From OMSK01 sp902492995 (GTDB lineage: Bacteria > Bacillota_I > Bacilli_A > RF39 > UBA660): a DNA stretch of 61,261 bases. The position numbers and the translations under genes were made by a program. The notes beneath the pieces are model-generated. The model saw only the letters and a list, made by a program, of their open reading frames with translations, did not search any database and was not told the DNA's origin. Location: NCBI GenBank assembly GCA_902492995.1, contig CABUNR010000004.1, positions 1-61,261 of the forward strand, read 5' to 3'. Shown here piece by piece: positions 25,524 to 33,437 of the stretch; position 1 is the stretch's first letter; each line of letters opens with the position of its first letter.

Positions 25524-26184
25524 TATTTTAACACTTTTTCCTAAAATGTTTGAAGGATTTTTAAATGAATCAATTATAAAAAGAGCACAAGAAAAAAAAA
25601 TAGTTGAAATTAATATTTATGACATTAGAAATTATACAAAAGATAAACATAAAAAAGTAGATGATTATCCATATGGTGGAGGGGGAGGCATGGTCTTGAT
25701 GTGCCAACCCGTTGTTGATGCAATAGAAACATTAAAAACAGAAGATTCAAAGGTTATTCTTATGTGCCCTCAAGGAAAAAAATATAATCAAACTACTGCA
25801 TACGAATTAAAAAGCGAAAAACACATAATATTAGTATGTGGACATTATGAAGGTTATGATGAGAGGATAAGAAATTTTGTCGATTTAGAAATTAGTATAG
25901 GTGATTTTATTTTAACAGGTGGAGAAATACCAGCAATGGTGGTTACAGATAGTATAACAAGATTACTAGATGGTGTTATAACAAAAGAATCATATGAAAA
26001 TGAATCATTTAATAATAACTTGTTAGATTATCCAACTTATACTAAACCACAAAATTTTAGAGGAATGGAAGTTCCAGATGTATTACTTTCTGGTCATCAT
26101 GAAAATATAAATAAATGGAGGGCTTTGGAAAGTTTAAAAAGAACCGAAAAAAGAAGACCAGATTTACTAAAGAAGGATGATTAA
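25513..26184 (+). CDS. trmD: tRNA (guanine-N1)-methyltransferase
   Basis: 223 residues. TrmD methylates G37 of tRNAs with GNN-type contexts and prevents +1 frameshifting. Signatures: MKIDILTLFPKMFEGFLNES, the substrate region YPYGGGGGMVL (near 54-64), CGHYEGYDERI, and the trefoil knot SIGDFILTGGEIPAMV. Slightly short at the C-terminus compared with Bacillus TrmD (243). Essential housekeeping gene; rplS does not follow. Confidence 0.97.
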   Translation: MKIDILTLFPKMFEGFLNESIIKRAQEKKIVEINIYDIRNYTKDKHKKVDDYPYGGGGGMVLMCQPVVDAIETLKTEDSKVILMCPQGKKYNQTTAYELKSEKHIILVCGHYEGYDERIRNFVDLEISIGDFILTGGEIPAMVVTDSITRLLDGVITKESYENESFNNNLLDYPTYTKPQNFRGMEVPDVLLSGHHENINKWRALESLKRTEKRRPDLLKKDD

Positions 26185-26185
26185 T

Positions 26186-26644
26186 ATGGAAAAAACTTAT
26201 ACAATAGTAAAAGAACAACATAATGGTGAAAAAGTATATATAGATTATACAAAATTTAAGGGCTTTAAAGTTAAACCAAGAAATCATATTAAATATGATG
26301 GAATAAAAGTTAATTCACTTGTTATTATAAAACCATCATTCATAGAAAAATTATTAAAGAAGAAAGTGAAAAGAAAACTTGATTTTTATCTTCAATATAT
26401 AATTTCTATTATGGATAATGATAATGATGAAGAAGGAGAAACTGGAAATTTACGTCTTGCACTTGATGATTTAGAAAGATATAAATCAATTGTTGAATAT
26501 AAATATAGAAAATATTTAGATCAAAAATATATTAATCTACTTTTAAAGAAAATAGAATTATTAGAACGAGAAATAAAAATGAAATTAATTTATAAACAAG
26601 AAGAAGTTTATGATATGGAAGAAGTAAGAGGAAAATCAAGATAA
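26186..26644 (+). CDS. Conserved-looking hypothetical protein in the trmD operon
   Basis: 152 residues from the ATG at 26186, which has AAGGATGATT upstream (an in-frame ATG at 26177 is inside that site). I do not recognise it. The N-terminal 55 residues look like a small beta domain (TYTIVKEQHNGEKVYIDY, then GIKVNSLVIIKPSFIE). The rest is charged helices with likely coiled coil (VEYKYRKYLDQKYINLLLKK). No signal or membrane segment. It overlaps or abuts the end of trmD and precedes the rplK promoter. Confidence 0.65.
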   Translation: MEKTYTIVKEQHNGEKVYIDYTKFKGFKVKPRNHIKYDGIKVNSLVIIKPSFIEKLLKKKVKRKLDFYLQYIISIMDNDNDEEGETGNLRLALDDLERYKSIVEYKYRKYLDQKYINLLLKKIELLEREIKMKLIYKQEEVYDMEEVRGKSR

Positions 26645-26713
26645 TTATGTATAAATATCTTTTAAAATCCAAAAATAAAAAATAAAGAAAAGAATAAACT
26701 TAAATAAAAGATA

Positions 26714-26742
26714 TTTACAAAATGAATAAAATGTGTTAGAAT
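26714..26742 (+). promoter_or_regulatory. Promoter of the rplK-rplA operon
   Basis: TTTACA (26714-26719), 17 bp, TAGAAT (26737-26742). The -35 overlaps the right arm of a 12-bp inverted repeat (26653-26664 and 26705-26716). Confidence 0.6.
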
Positions 26743-26776
26743 TAATGCTGGCTATATATTTTTATATAGGATTAAT

Positions 26777-26836
26777 AAGTGGGAGCGCGGATAATAACCA
26801 CTTAAGAGTGATCTTAAGGCATTAGAACCACTCGCG
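26777..26836 (+). promoter_or_regulatory. Structured leader of rplK (candidate ribosomal-protein leader)
   Basis: AAGTGG (26777-26782) pairs with CCACTT (26798-26803). A 7-bp hairpin CTTAAGA-GTGA-TCTTAAG with a GNRA-type loop spans 26801-26818. CGCG at 26786-26789 could pair with CGCG at 26833-26836 as a pseudoknot. The GTGG/CCAC element resembles L1-binding leaders. A regulatory role in L11/L1 autoregulation is inferred. Confidence 0.5.
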
Positions 26837-26861
26837 AAAAAAATAATAGGAGGTGTTTTTC

Positions 26862-27287
26862 GTGGCAAAAGAAATTACAAAAGTAATCGGACTTCAAATA
26901 GAAGCTGGAAAAGCAACACCAGCACCACCAGTTGGAACAGTTCTTGGACCAGCAGGTGTTAATCTACAAGAATTCTGTACAAAATATAATGATGCAACAA
27001 GAGATAAAATGGGAGATATATTACCAGTTAAAATAACTGTTTATGAAGACAGAACATTTGACTTTGTTATTAAAACTCCACCAACAGCTTTCTTAATTAA
27101 AAAAGCTACTGGATTAAAAAAGGGATCTACTAAAGGATCTAATGAAGTTGTTGCTAAACTTACTCAAGAACAATTAAAACAAATCGCAGAAACAAAATTG
27201 CCAGATTTAAACGCATATACAGTAGAAGATGCAATGAAAATTGTAGCTGGTACTGCTAAAAATATGGGCGTTGAAATCGAAGGATAA
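26862..27287 (+). CDS. rplK: 50S ribosomal protein L11
   Basis: 141 residues from the GTG at 26862, placed correctly after AGGAGGT (26848-26854); the in-frame GTG at 26853 overlaps that site. N-terminal proline-rich PAPPVGTVLGPAGVNLQEFC (the L11 stalk-base and factor-binding domain) and a C-terminal 23S rRNA-binding domain. rpmG-secE-nusG, normally upstream, are absent. Confidence 0.98.
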   Translation: MAKEITKVIGLQIEAGKATPAPPVGTVLGPAGVNLQEFCTKYNDATRDKMGDILPVKITVYEDRTFDFVIKTPPTAFLIKKATGLKKGSTKGSNEVVAKLTQEQLKQIAETKLPDLNAYTVEDAMKIVAGTAKNMGVEIEG

Positions 27288-27299
27288 TAATATACATAT

Positions 27300-27350
27300 A
27301 GGTTATAACCTATGTGGAAGGACAAATCCGCTTGTACCACATAAGGAGGT
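27300..27350 (+). promoter_or_regulatory. L1-binding leader between rplK and rplA
   Basis: TATGTGG (27311-27317) pairs with CCACATA (27337-27343), enclosing GACAAATCC and CTTGT, just before AGGAGG of rplA. This matches the familiar Bacillota rplA leader in which L1 represses its own message. A 12-bp palindrome AGGTTATAACCT (27300-27311) lies on its 5' side. Confidence 0.7.
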
Positions 27351-27357
27351 TAAATAA

Positions 27358-28053
27358 ATGAGAAAAAGCAAAAAATATTTAGAAGCTTCAAAAAAAGTAG
27401 AAAAAAATAAATTATATACAAAAGAAGAAGCAATAAAATTAGTTAAAGAAACATCAATTACAAATTTTGACTCTTCAGTAGAACTTGCAATGAGACTTAA
27501 TCTTGATACTAAAAAAGCAGATCAACAATTAAGAGGAGCAATCGTTTTACCAAATGGAACTGGAAAAACTAAAAGGGTTTTAGTTTTAGCTAAAGGAGAA
27601 GCTGCAAAAGCAGCTAAAGAAGCTGGAGCTGACTATGTTGGAGATATGGATTACATAGAAAAAATCGAAAAAGAAGGATGGTTCGAATTCGATACTATGA
27701 TAGCTACTCCAGATATGATGCCTCAATTAGGTAAAATTGGTAGACTTTTAGGACCTAAAGGATTAATGCCAAATCCAAAAACTGGTACAGTTACAATGGA
27801 TACTAAAAAGGCTGTTGAGGATGTAAAAAAAGGACGTGTTGAATATCGTACAGATAGTTATGGTAATGTACATGTTTTAATTGGTAAAGTTTCATTTGAT
27901 GATTCAAAATTAGTTGAAAATTTAGATGCTTTTGTATCATTAATTCAAAAATCAAAACCATCAGTAGTAAAAGGAAAATATATTTTAAATGTTTCAGTTT
28001 CATCTACTATGGGACCTGGTGTTAAAATTGATACAAATAGCTTTGACTTTTAA
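27358..28053 (+). CDS. rplA: 50S ribosomal protein L1
   Basis: 231 residues, full length. L1 forms the mobile stalk at the E site and autoregulates by binding its mRNA. Typical segments are FDSSVELAMRLNLD, RGAIVLPNGTGKT, MPQLGKIGRLLGPKGLMPNPK (near 121-141) and GRVEYRTDSYGNVHVLIGKV. AAGGAGG precedes the ATG. The rplJ promoter overlaps its last codons. Confidence 0.98.
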   Translation: MRKSKKYLEASKKVEKNKLYTKEEAIKLVKETSITNFDSSVELAMRLNLDTKKADQQLRGAIVLPNGTGKTKRVLVLAKGEAAKAAKEAGADYVGDMDYIEKIEKEGWFEFDTMIATPDMMPQLGKIGRLLGPKGLMPNPKTGTVTMDTKKAVEDVKKGRVEYRTDSYGNVHVLIGKVSFDDSKLVENLDAFVSLIQKSKPSVVKGKYILNVSVSSTMGPGVKIDTNSFDF

Positions 28054-28071
28054 TTATATTTGTGATATAAT
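28043..28071 (+). promoter_or_regulatory. Promoter of rplJ-rplL
   Basis: TTGACT (28043-28048) inside the end of rplA, 17 bp, TATAAT (28066-28071). Start expected near 28078, giving about 140 nt of leader. Confidence 0.7.
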
Positions 28072-28094
28072 TAATTTGTTCACATGAAAATTGA

Positions 28095-28185
28095 ATATTT
28101 GTACCGTAGACAGTAGGGGAGAAATCTTAATTATCCTACCGAGGAACTTTTATAGATTCTTGGCCTTACTCTACGTAAGGCTTTT
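28095..28185 (+). promoter_or_regulatory. L10 leader with attenuator-like hairpin
   Basis: Structured leader typical of rplJ in Bacillota: ACCGTAGACAGTAGG, CCTACCGAGG, then GCCTTAC (28163-28169) pairing with GTAAGGC (28175-28181) and four T. L10(L12)4 binding to the upstream part is known to repress this operon; the last hairpin looks like a transcription attenuator. Confidence 0.8.
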
Positions 28186-28217
28186 ATATGGTACTTTATA
28201 TGAATGGAGGTGCAGAT

Positions 28218-28709
28218 GTGGCTAATCAAAAGATAATAGAAGCAAAAGCTAATGTTGTTTCTGAGATTGAATCAAAAATTAAAGATTCATCTTCTGTTGT
28301 TTTATTTGAATATAGAGGACTTACAGTTACTGAAACAAATGAACTAAGAAGAAAACTTAGAGAGACAGACTCTGAATATAAAGTATATAAAAATACTTTA
28401 ACAAAAAGAGCACTTGATAATTTAAATATCGATTTATCTGATAATTTAAATGGACCAAAAGCTATTGCATTTGGTAAAGATGCAGTAGCACCAATTAAAG
28501 TTTTGAGTGATTTTGCAAAAGAACATAAAGCACTTGAACTTAAAGCTGGAATAGTTGATGGAGAAGTTGCTGATATAAAAATGTTAAACGAACTAGCTTC
28601 AATCCCATCAAGAGAAGGATTACTTACAATGTTTGCAAGTGGACTTCTTGCAATACCAAAAGATTTTGCAATTTGCTTAGATTTACATAGTAAAAATTTA
28701 GAAAGTTAA
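28218..28709 (+). CDS. rplJ: 50S ribosomal protein L10
   Basis: 163 residues from the GTG at 28218, with GGAGG (28206-28210) seven bases before it. An upstream in-frame ATG at 28188 lies at the end of the leader hairpin and is not used in my call. L10 anchors L7/L12 dimers on the stalk. Segments VVLFEYRGLTVTETNELR and YKVYKNTLTKRAL are typical. rplL follows after 21 bases. Confidence 0.97.
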   Translation: MANQKIIEAKANVVSEIESKIKDSSSVVLFEYRGLTVTETNELRRKLRETDSEYKVYKNTLTKRALDNLNIDLSDNLNGPKAIAFGKDAVAPIKVLSDFAKEHKALELKAGIVDGEVADIKMLNELASIPSREGLLTMFASGLLAIPKDFAICLDLHSKNLES

Positions 28710-28730
28710 TAAAAAGAAGGAGGAATTAGA

Positions 28731-29096
28731 ATGGCAAAATTAAGCGCAAAAGAAATTATAGATTCATTAAAAGAAATGACTCTATTAGAAATTAAAGAAG
28801 TAGTAGATTTAATGAAAGAAGAATTTGGAGTAGATCCAAGTGCTGTAGCTGTTGCAGCTGCACCTGCTCAAGCAGTAGAAGAAGGACCAAGCAGTGTTAA
28901 TGTTGTATTAACAAGTGCTGGTGCTAATAAAATCGCTGTTATTAAATTAGTTAGAGAAATAACTGGTTTAGGATTAAAAGAAGCTAAAGATGTTGCAGAC
29001 AACGGTGGAGTTGTTAAAGAGAAAGTTTCTACAGATGAAGCTAATGAATTAAAAGCTAAATTTGAAGAAGCTGGAGCTACTGTAGAATTACAATAA
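28731..29096 (+). CDS. rplL: 50S ribosomal protein L7/L12
   Basis: 121 residues: N-terminal dimerisation domain (1-35), Ala-rich hinge (AVAVAAAPAQAVEEG) and the C-terminal factor-binding domain (NKIAVIKLVREITGLGLKEAKD). AGGAGG precedes the ATG. It is the most abundant stalk protein and recruits translation GTPases such as the EF-G and EF-Tu encoded downstream in this window. Confidence 0.98.
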   Translation: MAKLSAKEIIDSLKEMTLLEIKEVVDLMKEEFGVDPSAVAVAAAPAQAVEEGPSSVNVVLTSAGANKIAVIKLVREITGLGLKEAKDVADNGGVVKEKVSTDEANELKAKFEEAGATVELQ

Positions 29097-29105
29097 TTAT
29101 TATTG

Positions 29106-29144
29106 GGTTAGCCTGTACTAAAAATATTAGTATGGGCTTTAACC
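29106..29144 (+). other. Long hairpin between rplL and the methyltransferase gene
   Basis: GGTTAGCC...TACTAA (29106-29121) pairs with TTAGTA...GGGC..TAACC (29127-29144), an 11-bp inner and 5-bp outer helix with a two-base bulge. There is no T run, so it is more likely an mRNA processing or stability element than a terminator. Confidence 0.5.
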
Positions 29145-29163
29145 GTCTATAAAAGGAGGTATT

Positions 29164-29757
29164 ATGTCACATTATTTTACAAACGATAACATACAGAGTA
29201 ATGAAAAAATAATCAAATGTAAAATTAATAATATCTCTTTTTCTTTTTATACGGATAATAATGTTTTTTCAAAAAAAGGATTGGATTTTGGAACTAGATC
29301 ATTACTTGAAAATCTAGAAGTAGAAAAACTACATGGCGATATATTAGATTTTGGATGTGGTTATGGTCCAATTGGAATATATATATCAAAAATAAAAAAT
29401 ATTAAAGTTGATATGATTGATATTAATTTAAGAAGCATAGAATTAGTTAAGAAAAACGCTTTATTAAATAATACTGCTATCAATGTTTTTGAAAGTAATT
29501 TATATGAAAATATAAAAGGGAAATATGATTTTATAATTTCTAATCCACCAATAAGAGTAGGAAAAAAAATACTATATGAAATACTTTTTGATGCAAGTAA
29601 GCATTTAAAAGAAAATGGTGAATTATGGATAGTTGTTAATAAAAATCAAGGAGCAAAAACAATTTTAAAAGATTTAGAAAAAAAATATAAGGTTACACTT
29701 ATAAATAAAAATAAAGGATTTTATATAATTAAGGCTCAAAATCAATTGACAAATTGA
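29164..29757 (+). CDS. Class I SAM methyltransferase (RsmC-type, YbxB-like)
   Basis: 197 residues. YbxB-like protein, probably methylating a guanine N2 in 16S rRNA as RsmC/RsmD relatives do. SAM site DFGCGYGPIGIY (about 59-70), acidic motif VDMIDINLRSIELVKKNA, and the catalytic NPPIR (in IISNPPIRVGKK) characteristic of N-methylation of exocyclic amines. The position between rplL and rpoB is the same as ybxB in Bacillus. The rpoB promoter overlaps its 3' end. Confidence 0.9.
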   Translation: MSHYFTNDNIQSNEKIIKCKINNISFSFYTDNNVFSKKGLDFGTRSLLENLEVEKLHGDILDFGCGYGPIGIYISKIKNIKVDMIDINLRSIELVKKNALLNNTAINVFESNLYENIKGKYDFIISNPPIRVGKKILYEILFDASKHLKENGELWIVVNKNQGAKTILKDLEKKYKVTLINKNKGFYIIKAQNQLTN

Positions 29758-29811
29758 AAAGATTTTGGTAAAATTATAAATTGGTTGTATGTACTTATTT
29801 TTATAAGTACA
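29746..29811 (+). promoter_or_regulatory. rpoB promoter and leader hairpin
   Basis: TTGACA (29746-29751), 17 bp, TAAAAT (29769-29774), then a hairpin GTACTTAT (29791-29798), TTTT loop, ATAAGTAC (29803-29810) with one more flanking pair. No strong T run follows directly, so it is a leader structure rather than a certain terminator. Confidence 0.6.
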
Positions 29812-29843
29812 CTCTTTGTTAAAATAGTATATGGGGTGAGAAA

Positions 29844-32800
29844 GTGGCTTATACAATAAAAAAATTTGGAGATCATCGCGAGAGAAGAAATTATGGTAAA
29901 ACAAAGAATGCTATTGAACTTTCTAATTTGTTAGAAATTCAAAAAAAATCATATAATTGGTTTATTAATGAAGGAATAAAAGAAGTAATAGATGAAATTT
30001 TTCCAATTGAAGATTTTCAAGGAAAATTATCTTTAGAATTTGGAGAATATTCATTTGAACAACCTAGATATTCTATTAAAGGATGCAAAGAAAGATATTC
30101 AACATATGCAGCACCTTTAAAAGTTGAAGCTAGACTTTTTAATCATGAAACAGGGGAAGTAAAAGAACAAGAAATTTATCTTGGAGATATGCCTATCATG
30201 ACTGAAGGTGGAACATTTATAGTAAATGGGGCTGAAAGAGTTATAGTTTCACAATTAGTTAGAAGTCCATCAGTTTATTTTGGAAAAGAAATAGATAAAA
30301 ATGGTAGACTTGTAATTACATCACAAATAATACCTAATCGTGGAACATGGCTAGAATATGAAATCGATGCAAGAAATGTTATTTATGTTAGAATTGATAG
30401 AACAAGAAAAGTTCCATTAACAACATTATTACGTGCAGTTGGTTTATCTAGTGATGAAGATATTGTTGATTTATTTGGACAAAGTGATTATTTAGAATAT
30501 ACAATTGCTAAAGATTCAAATAAAAATACGGATGAATCATTAATAGATATTCATTCTAAATTAAGACCTGGCGAACCATCAACACTTGATAGTGCGAAAA
30601 ATCAACTAATCACTAGATTCTTTGATTCATTTAGATATGATTTGGCTAAGGTTGGACGTTATAAATTTAACAAAAAACTTAATGTAATAGACAGATTACT
30701 TGGATGTACTTTAGCAGAAGATATTAAGAATAATGGAGAAGTTATTGCTGCAAATGGAACTGTTGTAACAAAAGAAATCCTAGAAAAATTAAAACCAGCA
30801 TTTTTAAATGGATTTGGTGTAAAAGAAGTTTTAATTAATACAGAACTTGATACATATAATAAAGTTCAAATGGTTAAAGTTTATTCAAAAGTAAATGATG
30901 GAAAAGTAGTTAATATAATAGGAAATGATTACACAACTGATATAAAAAGACTTACTATTTCTGATATTTACGCAGCAACATCTTATTATTTAAACTTACT
31001 TGAAGGAATAGGAAATTATGATGAAATAGATCATTTATCTAACAGACGTGTTCGTCAAGTTGGAGAATTGTTACAAAATCAATTTAAAGTTGGTTTAAGT
31101 CGTATTGAAAGAGTAATTAGAGACAGAATGAGTACACAAGAAATTACAGAAGTTACTCCAAAATCTTTGATTAACATTAGACCTTTAACAGCTGCTATTA
31201 AGGAATTCTTTGGTAGTAGTCAATTGTCACAATTCATGGATCAAATAAATCCTGTTGCAGAACTTACAAACAAAAGAAGATTATCATCACTAGGACCAGG
31301 TGGTTTATCAAGAGATAGAGCTGGAATGGACGTACGTGATGTTAACCCAAGCCATTACGGAAGATTATGTCCTGTTGAATCTCCTGAAGGACCTAACATA
31401 GGACTTATTACATCGCTTGCTTCTTATGCAAGAGTTGATGATTATGGATTTATAATGACACCATATCGTAAAGTTGTAAATGGTGTATTAACAGATGATG
31501 TTGTTTATATGACAGCAGATGAAGAATTAGATTATTATATTTCACAAGCAGCAGTACAAACTGATGAAAATAATAAGATTGTATCTGAAAGAGTTCCTGT
31601 TAGATATCGTGGAGATAATATAATGATTGAATCTGAAAAAGTTGATTATGCAGATGTATCACCACAACAAGTTGTATCTATAGCAACACAAGGAATTCCA
31701 TTCTTGGATCATGACGATGGTAAACGTGCACTTATGGGTGCAAATATGCAACGTCAAGCAATTCCACTTATTAAAGCCGAAGCACCACTTGTTGGAACAG
31801 GTGTAGAAGCAATTGCTGCAAGAGATTCTGGAGCAGTTGTAATATGTAAAGCAGATGGTGTTGTTGATTATGTAGATGCAAATAAAATTGTTGTTAAAAC
31901 TGTTAAAGGAATGGATACATATTACTTAAATGGTTATGAAAGAAGTAATGCCGGAACTTGTTATCACCAAGTACCAATTGTAAAATTAGGTGATAAAGTT
32001 AAAAAAGATGAAGTTATAGGTGATGGCCCATCAACTGAAATGGGTGAAATGGCTTTAGGTAGAAATGTTACCGTAGCATTTATGAACTTTAATGGTTATA
32101 ATTATGAAGATGCAGTAGTCTTAAATGAAAGATTAGTAAAAGATGATGTATTTACATCAATTCACATAGAGGATTATGAAATTGAGTGTCGTGATACTAA
32201 ACTAGGACCAGAAGAATTTACAAGAGATATTCCAAATGTTAGTGAAGAAGCACGTAAAAATTTGGATGAAAATGGTATTGTAAGAATAGGTACAGAAGTT
32301 AAAGATGATGATATATTAGTTGGTAAAGTAACTCCAAAAGGTATGGCAGAACTTACAAGTGAAGAAAAATTATTACATGCAATATTTGGAGAAAAAACTC
32401 GTGAAGTAAGAGATACATCTTTACGTGTTCCACATGGTGGAGATGGAATAGTTCATGATGTTAAGATATTTACAAAAGAAGATTCTGATGAACTTCCAGC
32501 AGGAGTTTCTAAAATAATAAGAGTTTATATTGCTCAAAAAAGAAAAATATCTGTTGGTGATAAAATGGCAGGACGTCATGGAAATAAAGGTGTTGTATCA
32601 CTTGTACTTCCGGAAGAAGATATGCCATATTTACCAGATGGTACACCTGTTGATATATTACTTAATCCACTTGGAGTACCTTCACGTATGAATATTGGAC
32701 AAATTTTAGAAATGCATTTAGGTATGGCAGCTAAAGAACTTGGCGTTTATATGGCTACACCTGTATTTGATGGAGCAACACGTGAAGAAGTAATAGATGC

Positions 32801-33437
32801 ATTAAAGGAAGCAGGATTAAGAGAAGACGGGAAATTTGAATTATATGATGGACGTACTGGAGAACCATTTGATAATCCAGTCAGTGTTGGTATCATGTAT
32901 ATGATTAAATTAAATCACATGGTTGATGATAAATTACATGCAAGATCAACAGGACCATATTCATTAGTTACACAACAACCACTTGGAGGAAAAGCTCAAT
33001 TTGGTGGTCAAAGATTCGGAGAAATGGAAGTTTGGGCTCTTTATGCATATGGAGCAAGCCATGTTCTACAAGAAATGATGACTATTAAATCAGATGATGT
33101 GGTTGGACGTGTAAAAGTTTATGAAGCATTAGTTAAAGGTACACCACTTCCAAAATCTGGAGTACCAGAAAGTTTTAGAGTTTTAATTAAAGAATTCCAA
33201 GCATTAGGACTTGATATTACAGTTCTTAATAAAGAAGGAAATTTTATTGATTTAAAAGAATTAGAAGATGAAGAAGAAAATAATTTCTTAGCTAATGTTG
33301 ATTATCAAGTTGCAGATGATGAAGTAGAAGAACCAACAGAAGAATATGATTCAGAAGAAGAAGCAGAAGAAGATTTAGATGATATAGAACCAACATTAGA
33401 AGATTTAGAATCAGTTATGAAAGGGGTTGAGGATTAA
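29844..33437 (+). CDS. rpoB: DNA-directed RNA polymerase subunit beta
   Basis: 1197 residues, normal for Bacillota. Starts at GTG after GGGGTGAG. The rifampicin pocket is readable: SSQLSQFMDQINPVAEL and RRLSSLGPGGLSRDRAG, with wild-type-like residues. KLSVGDKMAGRHGNKG-type (KISVGDKMAGRHGNKG) near the C-terminal half contacts the active centre. The C-terminal 55 residues form a very acidic tail (EEEAEEDLDDIEPTLED). Its stop overlaps the rpoC start region (rpoC begins at the last base). Confidence 0.99.
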   Translation: MAYTIKKFGDHRERRNYGKTKNAIELSNLLEIQKKSYNWFINEGIKEVIDEIFPIEDFQGKLSLEFGEYSFEQPRYSIKGCKERYSTYAAPLKVEARLFNHETGEVKEQEIYLGDMPIMTEGGTFIVNGAERVIVSQLVRSPSVYFGKEIDKNGRLVITSQIIPNRGTWLEYEIDARNVIYVRIDRTRKVPLTTLLRAVGLSSDEDIVDLFGQSDYLEYTIAKDSNKNTDESLIDIHSKLRPGEPSTLDSAKNQLITRFFDSFRYDLAKVGRYKFNKKLNVIDRLLGCTLAEDIKNNGEVIAANGTVVTKEILEKLKPAFLNGFGVKEVLINTELDTYNKVQMVKVYSKVNDGKVVNIIGNDYTTDIKRLTISDIYAATSYYLNLLEGIGNYDEIDHLSNRRVRQVGELLQNQFKVGLSRIERVIRDRMSTQEITEVTPKSLINIRPLTAAIKEFFGSSQLSQFMDQINPVAELTNKRRLSSLGPGGLSRDRAGMDVRDVNPSHYGRLCPVESPEGPNIGLITSLASYARVDDYGFIMTPYRKVVNGVLTDDVVYMTADEELDYYISQAAVQTDENNKIVSERVPVRYRGDNIMIESEKVDYADVSPQQVVSIATQGIPFLDHDDGKRALMGANMQRQAIPLIKAEAPLVGTGVEAIAARDSGAVVICKADGVVDYVDANKIVVKTVKGMDTYYLNGYERSNAGTCYHQVPIVKLGDKVKKDEVIGDGPSTEMGEMALGRNVTVAFMNFNGYNYEDAVVLNERLVKDDVFTSIHIEDYEIECRDTKLGPEEFTRDIPNVSEEARKNLDENGIVRIGTEVKDDDILVGKVTPKGMAELTSEEKLLHAIFGEKTREVRDTSLRVPHGGDGIVHDVKIFTKEDSDELPAGVSKIIRVYIAQKRKISVGDKMAGRHGNKGVVSLVLPEEDMPYLPDGTPVDILLNPLGVPSRMNIGQILEMHLGMAAKELGVYMATPVFDGATREEVIDALKEAGLREDGKFELYDGRTGEPFDNPVSVGIMYMIKLNHMVDDKLHARSTGPYSLVTQQPLGGKAQFGGQRFGEMEVWALYAYGASHVLQEMMTIKSDDVVGRVKVYEALVKGTPLPKSGVPESFRVLIKEFQALGLDITVLNKEGNFIDLKELEDEEENNFLANVDYQVADDEVEEPTEEYDSEEEAEEDLDDIEPTLEDLESVMKGVED

